64,000 nucleotides of DNA, from positions 27,720,492 to 27,784,491 of the forward strand of contig NC_056004.1 of NCBI RefSeq assembly GCF_018446385.1. The letters are read 5' to 3'. The translations under genes and the position numbers were made by a program. The DNA comes from Zingiber officinale. Lineage: Eukaryota > Streptophyta > Magnoliopsida > Zingiberales > Zingiberaceae. The notes beneath the pieces are model-generated. The model had not been told where the DNA came from, ran no database searches, and was given only the letters and a program-made list of their open reading frames with translations. Shown in pieces: positions 13,951 to 24,644 of this stretch (the first letter of the stretch is position 1; each line of letters begins with the position of its first letter).

Positions 13951-14682
13951 GTGAGTAAAGAAAACAATACACTGAAATCTTTGTTTTTGTTCTGACTAGT
14001 GACATCAAAAATTATTTTCTCTAGTCTAAGATAATACTGATGCACAATAATGCCATTACTTCCAAAAAGACATCATTGTTTGGAGAAAAAGAACACTAAT
14101 AAAATGGCAATTCATAAGAGTTAGGCAACTGATAAAACTTATAAACGTGTAATATAAAGTCAAGATTCAAGAATGTGAAAATGAGTAGAACAATAAAAAG
14201 AGATGCACGAGCAAATATTTGCTCATGATAAAAAGCATAGAGCATGAACCAACCAAGGTATATGTTCCATAACCTTTTTAAGTGAAAGGGGCACTATCTA
14301 TTCATCTCCATTTGGCTCATGGGCATCAAACAAATTCCTTTTATGGCATCAACCAAAATTTACTTCATAATCGCAAATAACCAGCAAAAAAGAGGTCATT
14401 TTTAAATATTTTATATGACTAACATAACCAACTCACATCTTTTAGATATCTAGGCAATTAAAGAATGACAAAGGACAAAGCATAAGACAAAAAAAAAAAA
14501 GAAGCAATAAGAGAAAGAACCTTCTCTAACTATTTAAAGTCATCTTCCACTGAACTTGCAACATTATGTACATTGTAATCAATCCATCAAACATGGTTCC
14601 CTGTTAATATCACATGTATCATAACATGATACATGGTATCCACATAAACTCCTGGTCACTAAGTATCAAAAGAAAAACTTAC

Positions 14683-14946
14683 TTGATCTATGACAAGGAC
14701 TGAGAGATCTATCATGATTTGAACAAGTTCCTTCACTGATTCTACAACCTTTAACAAAAATTATCCATAAAGTCCTGAAACATTTAGATGATACTAATAC
14801 GCATAGCCATTGAACCTCATAACACCAACCCACAAATGAATAAGATGGATTTACTGACCCAGGCAATCCAAATGTTTCAAAATATGTTACCTGTATAATC
14901 TCCCTTTCCCTCTCTCTTGTCAATGCTTCATTTTACTTCAGTGTGG
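14683..14946 (-). pseudogene. Captured fragment of a SYP4-type syntaxin (SNARE motif), two exons
   Basis: - strand, inside CACTA 1. The exon at about 14946-14891 ends with LTREREREIIQ before a GT donor. The exon at 14748-14683 reads VVESVKELVQIMIDLSVLVIDQ (positions give 22 codons) between AG and GT. This is the first half of the SNARE helix of SYP41/42/43-like Qa-SNAREs of the trans-Golgi network. The second exon stops at the glutamine that corresponds to the zero ionic layer. An in-frame stop precedes the first exon's coding part, so that side is intronic or decayed. The membrane anchor is absent. Confidence 0.75.
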
Positions 14947-14959
14947 AAATTTGAACATC

Positions 14960-15580
14960 ACTAAAACCCTGCAAAAAGGGTCAAAACCAAAGAAAAAAAG
15001 ATCAGAATAGAAATGCAAAAGCACCCAAGATCTTATAACATTTATCTTGGTTTCCAAAGAGAAAAAGCACACTTGGCCTTAATAGGACAAGATGTGTCCA
15101 TAATTTAAACCACCTAAGCATGGTAAATTTAAGGAAAACGCTAATGCGTTTACAACTAAATCCATAGTAAGGCCGAACGGTTCTACAATCATTTTCCATC
15201 TTCTGCCCATTTTTGGAAGCATTTAACTTAAAAGTGAAGATGTGAAATAGCATGCCGTAGGCAAATTTATTTTCTCCAAGTAAAATAATTCTAAATCTAG
15301 TAGAGAAGTTCATGCCGGTCTTTAATCTAGCGAGAATATAATGCAACAAAATGTTAGGGACTCCAGAAGTAATTTCATCATGGAGAAATGGTCTCGATAT
15401 TTGATGCCAGCACCAAAATTCTAATCAATTTTTGACAAGTAGGTGTTGGATTGCAAGAGTACATTGCTAAGTCATCAGGAAATCATTATAATCAACTTCA
15501 AGCCACAAAAACAAAAGAACAGAAATGGCTTAGCACAAAAACTTGAGCTTCATATCGAACAGCAAGAGATAGGAAGATAC
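14960..15580. other. CACTA 1 interior between captured fragments
   Basis: AT-rich, no recognised exon. A 115-codon frame on the - strand at 15002-15349 has no recognisable motif and is probably chance or intron. Confidence 0.4.
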
Positions 15581-15690
15581 CTCATCGAGATCCAAAGTCC
15601 CCTCAGAAACTATACTGACGCTAGTTACAGCTGAATCGTGCACATGACCATGATGATGATCCCTATGGTGGCGAGGAGGAGGCGCTGGTG
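15581..15690 (-). pseudogene. Captured fragment of a CobW-domain protein, one exon
   Basis: - strand, inside CACTA 1. The exon is read from about 15690 to 15581 and shows a His-rich stretch followed by HDSAVTSVSIVSEGTLDLDE, ending at a GT donor (GTATC). This matches the linker between the G3E GTPase domain and the C-terminal domain of plant CobW proteins, which are metallochaperone-like GTPases. Only about 35 codons are present. The upstream side runs into a GC-rich tandem repeat. Confidence 0.75.
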
Positions 15691-15975
15691 AGAAGGAGGC
15701 AATAAAGATGGCTGAAAGTCGAGGCGACGAGGAGGAGGCGGTGAAGATGGCTGAAAGTAGAGGCCGCGAGGAGGAGGTGGCGAGGTCAAAAGTTGAGGCG
15801 ACGAAGAGGGCGGCGAGGAAGGAGGCAGCGAAGAGGGTGGTGAGGAGGGAGGCGGCGAAGAGGGAGGCGGCGAAGAGGGCGGTGAGGAGGGAGGCGGCGA
15901 AGAAGGCGGTGAAGAGGGTGGTGAGGAGGGAGGCGGCGAAGAGGGTGGTGAGGAGGGAGGCGGCGAAGAGTAGGG
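15655..15975. repeat. GC-rich imperfect tandem repeat
   Basis: Repeated units based on 'GAGGAGGGAGGCGGCGAAGAG' and shorter variants. Open frames on both strands here (Ala/Arg-rich or Pro/Ser-rich) are by-products of the repeat and not genes. Confidence 0.85.
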
Positions 15976-16079
15976 TTTTGGGAAAGAGATAGAAAAAAAT
16001 AAGGCGTAAAACAGACAAATGACGAAGGAGAAAAAGTGGCGAAAGAAAAAACAATCACATTCAACAACACTTAATAGAT

Positions 16080-16330
16080 AACAGTTTTTAAAAATCGTTG
16101 TCGTAATCCCAAAAAAGCGCACATAGACAACAGTTTTAAAAAACTGTTGTTGTACCCTTTAAAAACCATTGTCGTATAACCAAAAAAACATAAATAGACA
16201 ACGGTTTTTAAAAACCGTTGTCATAGGCCAAAAAAATTACTAAAAGACAACAGTTTTTGTTAAAACCGTTGTTAAAAGGTAAAAAGACAACGGTTTGGTA
16301 TAAAACCGTTGTCGTTTGAGTGTTGTTGAA
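16080..16330. repeat. Right subterminal repeats of CACTA 1
   Basis: Several hairpin-forming GACAACGGTTTT..AAACCGTTGTC units, mirroring the left end. Confidence 0.85.
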
Positions 16331-16349
16331 TGGCGTTTTTCTTGTAGTG

Positions 16350-16770
16350 TCAGTTGGGGATACAGTATTCCTCAGAGTGGCTCCTATGAAGGGAGTAATG
16401 CGTTTTGGGAAGAAGGGCAAACTAAGTCCCAGATATGTGGGATCATACCTTATCACTAGAAGAGTTGGCCAGGTATCATATGAGTTAGAGCTACCCCAGG
16501 AGATGTCAGCTATCCACAACGTATTTCATGTCTCTATGCTAAAGAAGCATATCCCAGATGCCACCCAGGTGATTGAGCCCCAGTTGGTACAAGTCCGCGA
16601 AGACCTCAGCTATGACAGTCAGCCTATTCAGATAGTAGACCGAGCAGTTAAGAAATTGTGGAATAAGGAAGTACCATTAGTAAAAGTCATTTGGCAAATT
16701 CACACAGCAGCAGAGGCAACTTGGGAGACAGAAGCCAGTATGAGACAAAAGTACCTAGAGTTATTCTAAG
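16350..16770 (+). pseudogene. Tekay integrase end and chromodomain (fossil)
   Basis: Pol resumes after the CACTA element. The text 'GDTVFLRVAPMKGVMRFGKKGKL' near 16350-16425 and 'AIHNVFHVSMLKKHIPD' near 16508-16560 is the integrase C-terminal part of plant chromoviruses. A chromodomain-like segment (about 16640-16767, with 'VKVIWQIH...ATWETE') closes the polyprotein. In this family the chromodomain is thought to direct integration toward heterochromatin. Confidence 0.88.
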
Positions 16771-16791
16771 TTCGAGGATGAACTTTTTATA

Positions 16792-16804
16792 AGGTATGGG
16801 GGAT
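16792..16804 (+). other. Polypurine tract of the Tekay element
   Basis: Purine-rich 'AAGGTATGGGGGA' directly before the 3' LTR, the expected plus-strand primer position. Confidence 0.7.
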
Positions 16805-17144
16805 TGTAACGCCCGAAAATTTCCAAATAAATTATTAGAAATATTCTACTATTTTTCTGGAATTTTAGAATATTTCTATGAAATATTTAGAGTAGCGGAA
16901 GTAGCAAAAATAAATAGAAACGAAAAATAGCCTAAGCGAGAATTGAACCCGCAACCTATGGACCCAGTGTCTTATAGAGAACTTTAGTAACCAGGAGGCC
17001 CCAGCAGGGGTGTGCTGAAAGAAGAGGGAAGCAATTATATTTAAGTTTAAGTTGGCCGAATAAACCACTTAATATAAATAGGGAAATAATTAAGTGAGGT
17101 TTATTTTTGGATCGGGATTTCTTCCTCTCCTCACCCTCACGCCG

Positions 17145-17177
<33 letters not shown>

Positions 17178-19143
17178 TCCGCACCCTCTTGGCCACCAAG
17201 TTCCAAGAGACCTAGGGTTCCATCCTTAGGGTCGTAGGAACACCTCCCGGCAACAACTCCGGCACGAGGACGCTCTTCTCCGCGAGAGGAACACGTAGAC
17301 GCAAGGAGATCGTCAAAAAGATCTTCTTCACTGGAAAACTAGCGACTAGAATCGTAAGAAAACTAGCGCAGGAGGTAAGAAACCCCTCACCTGCAGTATA
17401 AGTAGTTATTCGTATGTTTTTATGCATTAGTTTAGTTGTATGCAGATTTTCAGTACGTAGGGTGTGATCTAGTGCACACCACGTGTTTGATAAAATGTTT
17501 AGCTCAGTAGAATGCTACAATAGGCATTTTAATAGCTCAGTAAATGCGGTAGAAGCATTTGAATAGCACATTTAGTCTTGCTTCAGTTTTATGGGACTAC
17601 GGCCCAATGGGTGGGCTCCCATAGTCGCATCTAGGTTCAGATAACCTAGTTCTAGGTTCAGATAACCTAGTAAAGCAAAATAAGATAATTCAGATATGAA
17701 ACAGTATTTTACTTTTATCAGTGGCACTGTACTGGACTAGATGTCCTTGGGTTGGGCTCTCATAGTCGTCCCTAGGTTTAGATAACCTAGTAAACCCTAC
17801 TAGATTCGGGATTTGCTACCTCGGGTCTAGTTAGGGATGCGCGCATAGCAAGTACAGTTGCCTGGCCCATCAGCAGCATGATTAATATTTTCATCTATTT
17901 ATGATAAATAGCTTTCAAAGAACTCACAATCAGTTATGTGAACATGATTTAAATTCAGCATTAGCTTAGTTCAGTTCAGCTCAGTTATGTTCCAGTTTAG
18001 CTCTTTCTTAATGATATTCCATGATTAGTTCTGATGACATGTTTTGGTATTCATGTTAGTAATTTCAGTATGCCATGCTTTAACATGTTCAGCATATGTT
18101 TTAAATAGCATTCTTTAAAAAGCATGTTTTCATCGTGTGCATGTTTTTGTGAGGTAGATGTTTTCTTACTAAGCTCCCAAGCTTACAGATACTTCTTTTC
18201 CTTATACTGCAGATAAAGGTAAAGGAAAGATGGATTAGCGGAGGCTGGAGGACAATGCTACCAAATGTGTGTGAAAGAGGAACTTTGAATGAAGATTTTT
18301 GGGAACTAGCTCACCTTAAAACTTAGCATTTCTGTTATGTTATTCCTTTTTGCACTTTAGTTATTTAAGTGTCTTGACTTATGAAAGTTATGCATAGATT
18401 GTTAGTTGACGTGACATTAGATAGCTAATCATGAGTAATAACATGCCTAATAGTAGTGTGGTGGTTGTAGTTGAGTTACTTAAGATCCTGTACAAGATCG
18501 GGACTGATTTCTACAGAAATCAGAGACCCAATCGATCAGCCGATCGATTGAGCAGCCCTCAATTGATTAGCCGATCGATTAGAAGAAGTCCCTGTGTACA
18601 GAAGGCTAGTGAGTCGATTAGCTGATCGATTGGGAAGCCCCGATCGATCAGCCGATCGATCAAAATGCGATCTGTCGCGTACAGAGAGCTGATGAGTCGA
18701 TCAGCTGATCGATCGACCATGGATCGATCAGTCGATCGATCGGGATTTAATTCCTGCAAACAGAGAGCCTCTGAATCGATCATCGGATCGATTGGCCTGA
18801 CTGGATCGATTAGCCGATCGATCCAGACTTGACTCCGCGTACAGTAGCAAGTTGAATCGATCAGTGGATCGATCAGCCAGCTCCAATCGATCAGCCGATC
18901 GATTGGAATATCTGATTTCAGCCAAAAGTACCAAAAATTTAGTTTTTGACCAAATAGGAAGTTAAGTTCCCTTCTTTGGCATATGTATGACTTTAGCAAT
19001 GTATCTTGAATGTAAATCTCAGATGTTATGGTAGGCAGCATAGAGTTTTAATTAGTTCAGTCTTTTTCTTTTCCGCATAAGAATAGTTAGCATAATGTAA
19101 CCCCCGACCTCGCAGCCTAGCCTGAAGGAGGCGGGTCGTTACA
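16805..19143 (+). repeat. 3' LTR of the Tekay element
   Basis: Starts TGTAACGCCCG and ends CGTTACA, directly followed by the duplication CGATT. Same length as the 5' LTR within one base, with a matching CT microsatellite (17142-17177) and palindrome array (18525-18910). Confidence 0.92.
18525..18910. repeat. Array of short GATC-rich palindromes in the Tekay 3' LTR
   Basis: Counterpart of the array at 5395-5780, with the same unit order and a small number of substitutions. Confidence 0.85.
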
Positions 19144-19972
19144 CGATTGGTCTTACCTCCAATTGATTGTCATGTAAAATCGACCGTTCAAAACCTGCAG
19201 AATGATTTTTTGCCTAGTCAATCAATTGGTGAGTCATACAAATCGATTAGTTAGCCTCTAATCAATTGCCCCAATCGATTATGAGGTCTTCTATTCTCAC
19301 ACAAAAATACCTCCAATCGATTAACTTGATATATTGCTTTAGCTCCTAATCGATTGCCCATATTGATTCCAGGCCTTTCAACTTACAGAGAGAACATTGC
19401 CTAATTGAATGCCATAATCGATTGGCATTACTAGGATTCATTGCTTCAATCAATTCTAGCTCCTTTATTTTCACAAATCAACCTCCACCAATCGATTGGC
19501 GCTACTTCAATCAATTTGGTCAATTGATTTAAGTAACAAAACTCAAAATTTTGGGTTTAAAGTTTGCTAATCGATTGGTTACCCTAAATTCAGCCTTTCC
19601 AAGGCTGAATTCACGTTTTACTTGGTACTCTGCCCAACATCCAGTCATCCGTGATCTGTTGGAACTTCCCATTGCCTAGCATCCAGTGAACCTTGACCTG
19701 CTAAAGCTTCCTCACCAAGTATCCGGTCCTTCTTAATCTACTTGGACTTTTTCCTCTCCAACCTTCCTATTGGACCTTCAATCACCAAGTGTCCAATCAT
19801 CCACAACTCACTTGGACTTTTCCCTTGTCTAGCTATACTAAGACTTTCATTGCTTAGTTCTCAACTAGATTTTTCACTGCCTAGTCTTAACTAGGTCTTC
19901 CACTATTTAGTTCTGCTAGGACTTCCATTTGCCTAGTTTCCAACTAGATTTTTCACTGCCTAGTCTTGCTAG

Positions 19973-21002
19973 TGATGGTCCCGGTGTGGCTGGCAAGAGG
20001 GGGTGAATTGTCTGAAATAGAAGTTAACCTTTCTTGATCTTTGGGCTTTAGTAAATACACACTTAATTAAAGTAAAATGAAATACATAAAAAGAAATATG
20101 AGATAACCATATTTACTTGGTTTGCAGTCAAAAGAATCTTACTCCAAGGCAATGACAACTCACTAAGATCTCCTTCTACGAGTGAATCCTCAGAGGTAGA
20201 GAAGCTTCGTACAAACGTTGAAAGCGTAAATTAAAACACAAAATTTGAAATAAGATTACAAAAAGTGTGATGTTTGAACTCCTACGGCCGTGACTCTATT
20301 TATAGCCCACTAGTCTAAATAGACATTTCAATGATGTGGCATTTTTGGGTGCCTGGACCTGATTTAGGCGCCCCCATCGGTGTAAGTTTATCAGCTTTGC
20401 AATGGTTTGGAGATAAAATTTTATCCTTACCCAGGCGCCTGGACTAATCTAGGCACCTAGAGTGTTGTTGATGTGGACCCAAGACCTATCCATGCTGCAA
20501 TGGCTCGAAGAGGCACCCTGATCATTACCAGGGTGGTCTGAGTGCCCTAATCAGTTCCAGGGTGGTTTGAGTGCCCGGGCCTGACCCGGGCGTCTGGAGT
20601 CTAAGCACTTGGACTTAGTTCAAGTGCCTAGACAAGTCAACTTTGTGTTGACTTGTTTGGCTATTACTTTGGTCGCTTGGGTAATTCTCAAGTCATCTAG
20701 AGTTGATCTCACATAAACCTAACTTTAGCTTTCTCCTTGAGCAAACTTCTGCTCCAGCTTCTCGTCTCTCAGAAGCGTCACGCGCATCCTTCTCATCCGC
20801 TGGTGTACTCTTCCACAGCACCTCATCCCTTGGATGCATAAAGTCTGTTGACTCGCTTCCCGTGTCATCCTTCTAGCTAGCTGCGTCTTCCCCTCGACTT
20901 CTTATGTTCCTAAGTTCCTACACACTTAGACACAAGGATCAAATATAGCAAGATCTAACTTAACTTGGTTGACCACATCAAAACTCAACTGGAGTACTTA
21001 TA
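19973..21002 (-). mobile_element. Solo LTR, copia-type, - orientation
   Basis: Begins TGATGGTCCCGG on the + strand and is flanked by the duplication GCTAG (19968-19972 and 21003-21007). It is the same family as the LTR at 185-3170, in the opposite orientation. Between the flanks there is no coding part, so the internal region has been lost by LTR-LTR recombination. It contains CTATAAATAG (about 20296 on the - strand), a plausible LTR promoter. The far edge (..GTACTTATA) is not a classical CA end, yet the copy at 185 starts at the same place. Confidence 0.75.
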
Positions 21003-21064
21003 GCTAGGACTTCCATTATATAATTCTCAACTAGATCTTCCACTCACTACAACAAAAATGTTAA

Positions 21065-21315
21065 ACGACAACACCACAAAGACAACGGTTTTAGAAGAAA
21101 CTGTTGTAAATTTGGTAAAAGACAACGGTTTTAGATAAAACCGTTGTCTTTGAGCTCCCATAAAATACAAAAGACAACGGTTTTGTGAAAACCGTTGTCG
21201 TGGAGCAATATTTTTTTAAATCAACAACGCATTTTACAACGGTTATCTAAAATCGTTGTCTTTAAGCACTTTTTTAGGTGATACGACAACAGTTTTGTAA
21301 ACCGTTGTCTTTTAC
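21065..21315. repeat. Left subterminal repeats of CACTA 2
   Basis: Several GACAACGGTTTT..AAACCGTTGTC hairpin units, the same motif as in CACTA 1. Confidence 0.85.
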
Positions 21316-21928
21316 TTTATTCTTTCGGTGTTTTTCCCTCTCTGTGAAAAATTTTTGGCGTCGTGTTTTCCGCCTTAGCCTTCCTGAACCCCTCTTATCC
21401 ATTTTTATTTCCCTCTCTCCATACGATCTCTTCACGCTCCTGCTACCGAAAACCTAAGCATCTTCATTCAACCCCTCTCCGGCGAACCCCTCTCCACAAA
21501 TTTTTAAGTGGAGAGGAGGTGGAGGAAGGTGATGAGTTTGTTCACCGGAACATGCGCCAATGACGAGAACTCGCCGAACCTTGTTTGCTAGCTTGACTGC
21601 GTCTAGTGCATGGTCGATGCTCTCTCTTTTATCCGGTGGAAGTGTCATCAGGTTAATGTCTCCCTTCACCTCTTTCCTCTGCTTACTCATTAGGGTTTCA
21701 TCTTACCTGCTTCTTGATGAGGATGTTGTCGTTGAGATCTCCGAACATGAACTCGTCATCATTGTGGAGGAGTTTGGGTGAGGGGGACGAACCGAAGCCA
21801 ATCCCCAAGGGGAAAACCAAATCTCCGGAGCAAATCTTCCCGGTCATCTCGCCGTCGAGTGCATTCTTGATTTGTTCGCCCCCCAGTTTTCAGGGCTGCG
21901 TTAGTTGAGCACTGTACGGCAGATCGAG
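21316..21928. other. CACTA 2 segment, GC-richer, unassigned
   Basis: More GC-rich than its surroundings and perhaps part of a further captured gene. On the - strand, 21890-21708 reads as an open frame ending at GTAAG (with '..FMFGDLNDNILIKKQ'), and another frame runs 21690-21454 ('..LPPDKRESIDHALDAVKLANK'). I recognise neither. It could equally be 5' leader of the transporter fragment that starts at 21929. Confidence 0.35.
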
Positions 21929-22289
21929 ATGTGGATTTCCTGGGCGACGCGGATGCGGGTCTCCTTCGGAGCTTTCTTCCTTTGGCTCGTCACTTTGGTC
22001 TACTTCACTCAGGTTCCCTTCCTTTGGCTCTTATTTCCGACCTTGTAGAGTAGGGCTTCTTTGTCGATTCATTCTTGTACCTGCCTTTTTGGTAGTTTTC
22101 ATTGATCTTATTTCTCTATAAAAGATGTAATTTCGATCGTCATTTTTATATACTTTGGCAGGGTTTCAGATCCTTTGTGTGGACTGCAATTTCTTACCAG
22201 ATGAAAGACATACTGAAGTTATCCCCGTCTTCATCACAGTTTCTAGTTTCTGTTGCTCATTCTCCATGGAGTATCAAACCAATTTATGG
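21929..22289 (+). pseudogene. Captured 5' fragment of a folate-biopterin transporter (BT1 family), two exons
   Basis: Exon 1 (21929-22012) starts at an ATG and reads MWISWATRMRVSFG.. to ..LVYFTQ before a GT donor. Exon 2 (22162-22289) reads GFRSFVWTAISYQMKD.. to ..SPWSIKPIYG between AG and GT. This is the N-terminus and first membrane segments of a plant folate-biopterin transporter of the major facilitator superfamily, in which the 'YFTQGFRSFVWTA' region is typical. The frame is open through both exons and the intron is 149 bases. The rest of the gene is absent; the element moves on to CAX sequence at 22936. Confidence 0.82.
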
Positions 22290-22935
22290 GTAACCACTTA
22301 ACCGTCTTGTGTTTGGTGCACTTAACCTTCTTGGGTTGGGGGGTTTGATGGATCTTATTGCCTGTTGCGTGCGTTGTGATTGGTACTTCAACACTTACGG
22401 ACAAATGATCTGCATTTTATGTTAGCAATCACAATATGTAGCCAATTTATCTTATAAAATTGTTTTAAATCTGACGCAATTCTAATTCATGACTCTTTTG
22501 TTGTTGATGTGCATGTTATCATGAGCTTGCTAACGGTTAAATTATACTAACTCGACGTGTTTATTTCTTTTGGAACACTAAACTTTAAATGACTTGGTCT
22601 TTGTATATTTTCTCATAATAGATACACATAGCTGGACTCACAAGAACATTTGGGCATTATGTGTGAGATCATACTGTTTCTGATATTGATGCATGAAGGT
22701 GCATAACTTGTTGAGCAACACAAGGCAAATATGTCAGTATAAATTTCTTAAAACATAATATTTCATATCAAATTGTTTCCATATTTGTGATGCTGCTAAA
22801 TGCATTTCTATTACTTACATTTGCATTGCTCGTATGAATTAGCTTATCCACCCAAATCAAAGAATAAAGGAAAACAAATGTCAAACACGATTGTTCTCAT
22901 GGTGATAATTATTTTTTCTTGTTGAACTCACACAG
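22290..22935. other. CACTA 2 spacer or intron sequence
   Basis: AT-rich, no recognised exon. It probably contains the junction between the transporter intron and the CAX intron. Confidence 0.4.
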
Positions 22936-23408
22936 GATATTACTCTTGGTGTTTCCCTTGGTTCAGCAACCCAGATCTCCATGTTTGTTGTAAGGATTTA
23001 ATTTGATGTAGCTTTGAAATGAAATGTTGTGTATATGTTAAAGAATAGCTTACAATGTACTAATTTGCCCTTTTAAGGTTCCATTATGTGTTATGGTGGC
23101 TTGGATAACGGGAATCAAGATGGATCTTGATCTTAATCTGTTAGAAACTGGCTCATTGATCATGGCAATACTAGTAATAGCATTCACGTTACAGGTAACT
23201 CATTGGGGTATGCTTGTTAGTTACACTAACTTCTGTTGTTGTTTTTCAGTTATTTTGAAATGCTAGGATTCAACCAAAATTCTTCCTGCAAGACTCAACT
23301 AATGGTACTTTTACAGGATGGAACTTCACATTACTTAAAGGGGCTTGTTCCCTTGCTGTGCTACTTGGCAATTGGTGCATGCTTCTTTGTTTTCAAATCC
23401 CCACTTGA
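22936..23408 (+). pseudogene. Captured C-terminal fragment of a CAX cation/proton exchanger, three exons
   Basis: Exons 22936-22989, 23078-23194 and 23317-23408, all with AG acceptors and GT donors. They read DITLGVSLGSATQISMF, then [18 protein letters not shown], then DGTSHYLKGLVPLLCYL and FFVFKSPLE. This is the last third of a vacuolar H+/Ca2+ exchanger of the CAX family, just after the second cation-selection repeat (GNAAEH), which is itself missing. The frame is open throughout. Native CAX proteins load Ca2+ into the vacuole; this fragment holds only the last two or three membrane segments. Confidence 0.9.
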
Positions 23409-23791
23409 GTAAGTCTCAAAAAAATTAAGTCTCCTCCTTAAGTGCATCTTTTTCATCATTATGGTTCAAATTTATGAACTCTGATATAAATTTAACTGAC
23501 GAATACATGAAGGCATCAGCCAACAAGTTCCATAACCAGAACAGCTGTAGTGATTGTGGCCTAGCTAATAGCTAGTAAAAAATGGTAAAATATTCTTCAT
23601 AATTACCCATTAATTTCCTACTTGTTGGCTTTACTCTTGAATTCAGCACGTACTTGCTTGCAGAGTAGGAGCTGGCGAATTGCTGCTTCAACCAAACCAT
23701 ATTCCCCTGAACAAATTGAGTCTTACAATAACTTTTTACATATACTTTTAATTTGAGTTTTGCTTAGTTGCTTTCGTTTACCTCATGACAG
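23409..23791. other. CACTA 2 spacer with one possible unassigned exon
   Basis: A frame following an AG at about 23665 reads SRSWRIAASTKPYSPEQIE. It looks like coding sequence, but I cannot name the gene. Confidence 0.35.
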
Positions 23792-23857
23792 GTGATGCTG
23801 AGACGGTTTTGTCCTCGTAAGACTACTCTACTGTTTGTTATACGAGATAAAACAAGG
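23792..23857 (+). pseudogene. Captured exon of RHD3/SEY1-type GTPase
   Basis: A 66-base exon between CAG and GT reads VMLRRFCPRKTTLLFVIRDK plus two further codons. This matches the G4 region (VIRDKT) of ROOT HAIR DEFECTIVE 3-like GTPases, which fuse ER tubules. Just one exon is present and the frame is open. Confidence 0.8.
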
Positions 23858-24397
23858 GTGAATATTTTCATATGTGCATTTTTCAGCTTCCGTATTGGAG
23901 ACTCCTAATCTAATGAAAATGAGTATTCATGTGCATTTTTAAAACAACGATTTTTAAAAACGAAAGCAACATATGGTATAGGTCACGAATATTTTCACTT
24001 GTGACGAGTTGAAATGATATCAGCTGGTTCTAACAGTTATACTGATCCATAAAATTGGTATAGTTAGCACAATTTGGTTTATGCCAATGTTAGTTCAGAT
24101 CTTATTATAGGTTTGTAAAGGTTATATGAAAATGATTCACATGGTATAGGCCATCAACTAGCTGGTAAAATCAGTCTTGTTCAAAGTTTTGGACCATGGT
24201 CACTCTGGCTTGTTATGCCCAAAGAGAGTAGCACAAACAACACCACTAAATTAGAAGTTGAAGCTTAACTAAATATACCAAACTTGATTTCCTCTTGTTA
24301 GAGTCAAGTTTATTATGTTCTAGTGTACAATTTTGTTCATACTACTGTGGCTTTAGTTTTGCTGATAGTTTCATGCTATGTGATGGCCTTATTTCAG
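23858..24397. other. CACTA 2 spacer
   Basis: AT-rich, no recognised exon. Confidence 0.4.
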
Positions 24398-24644
24398 TCA
24401 CAATTGAATGAGGCTATTTTAAGAGAGGATTATGGAGAAGCTGCAAAGCTGAAGTTGGCCATAACTGGTGCTACGAAAAGGATATTGTTGGAGCAGCATT
24501 GACTATTATGAATGTATGAAACTTGTCTTATACACTTATTGTATTTAATTTATATTCTAAGCACTCTTGTTGCCATAGAGAGCTATAGAGGAAGAGCGAT
24601 ACATCGATGCAACTTTCATTCGTGATCATGTTGGGGCAGGACTG
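24398..24644 (+). pseudogene. Captured fragment of an EXECUTER-type chloroplast protein, two exons
   Basis: Exon from 24398 (after TTTCAG) reads SQLNEAILREDYGEAAKLKL and continues AITGATK. Exon 24579-24644 reads RAIEEERYIDATFIRDHVGAGL between AG and GT. Together these are the UVR-like helical region of EXECUTER 1/2, thylakoid-associated proteins that relay singlet-oxygen signals. The first exon is out of frame near 24475 (one base appears lost after 'ATK'), so it no longer reads into its proper end near 24512. The following family segment (VGWWAGISED) is absent. Confidence 0.82.

Noticed and set aside
15530-16122. Pro/Ser- and Ala-rich frames of up to 174 codons
   Set aside because: By-products of the GC-rich tandem repeat, open in several frames at once. 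Only the short CobW exon within this stretch is supported.
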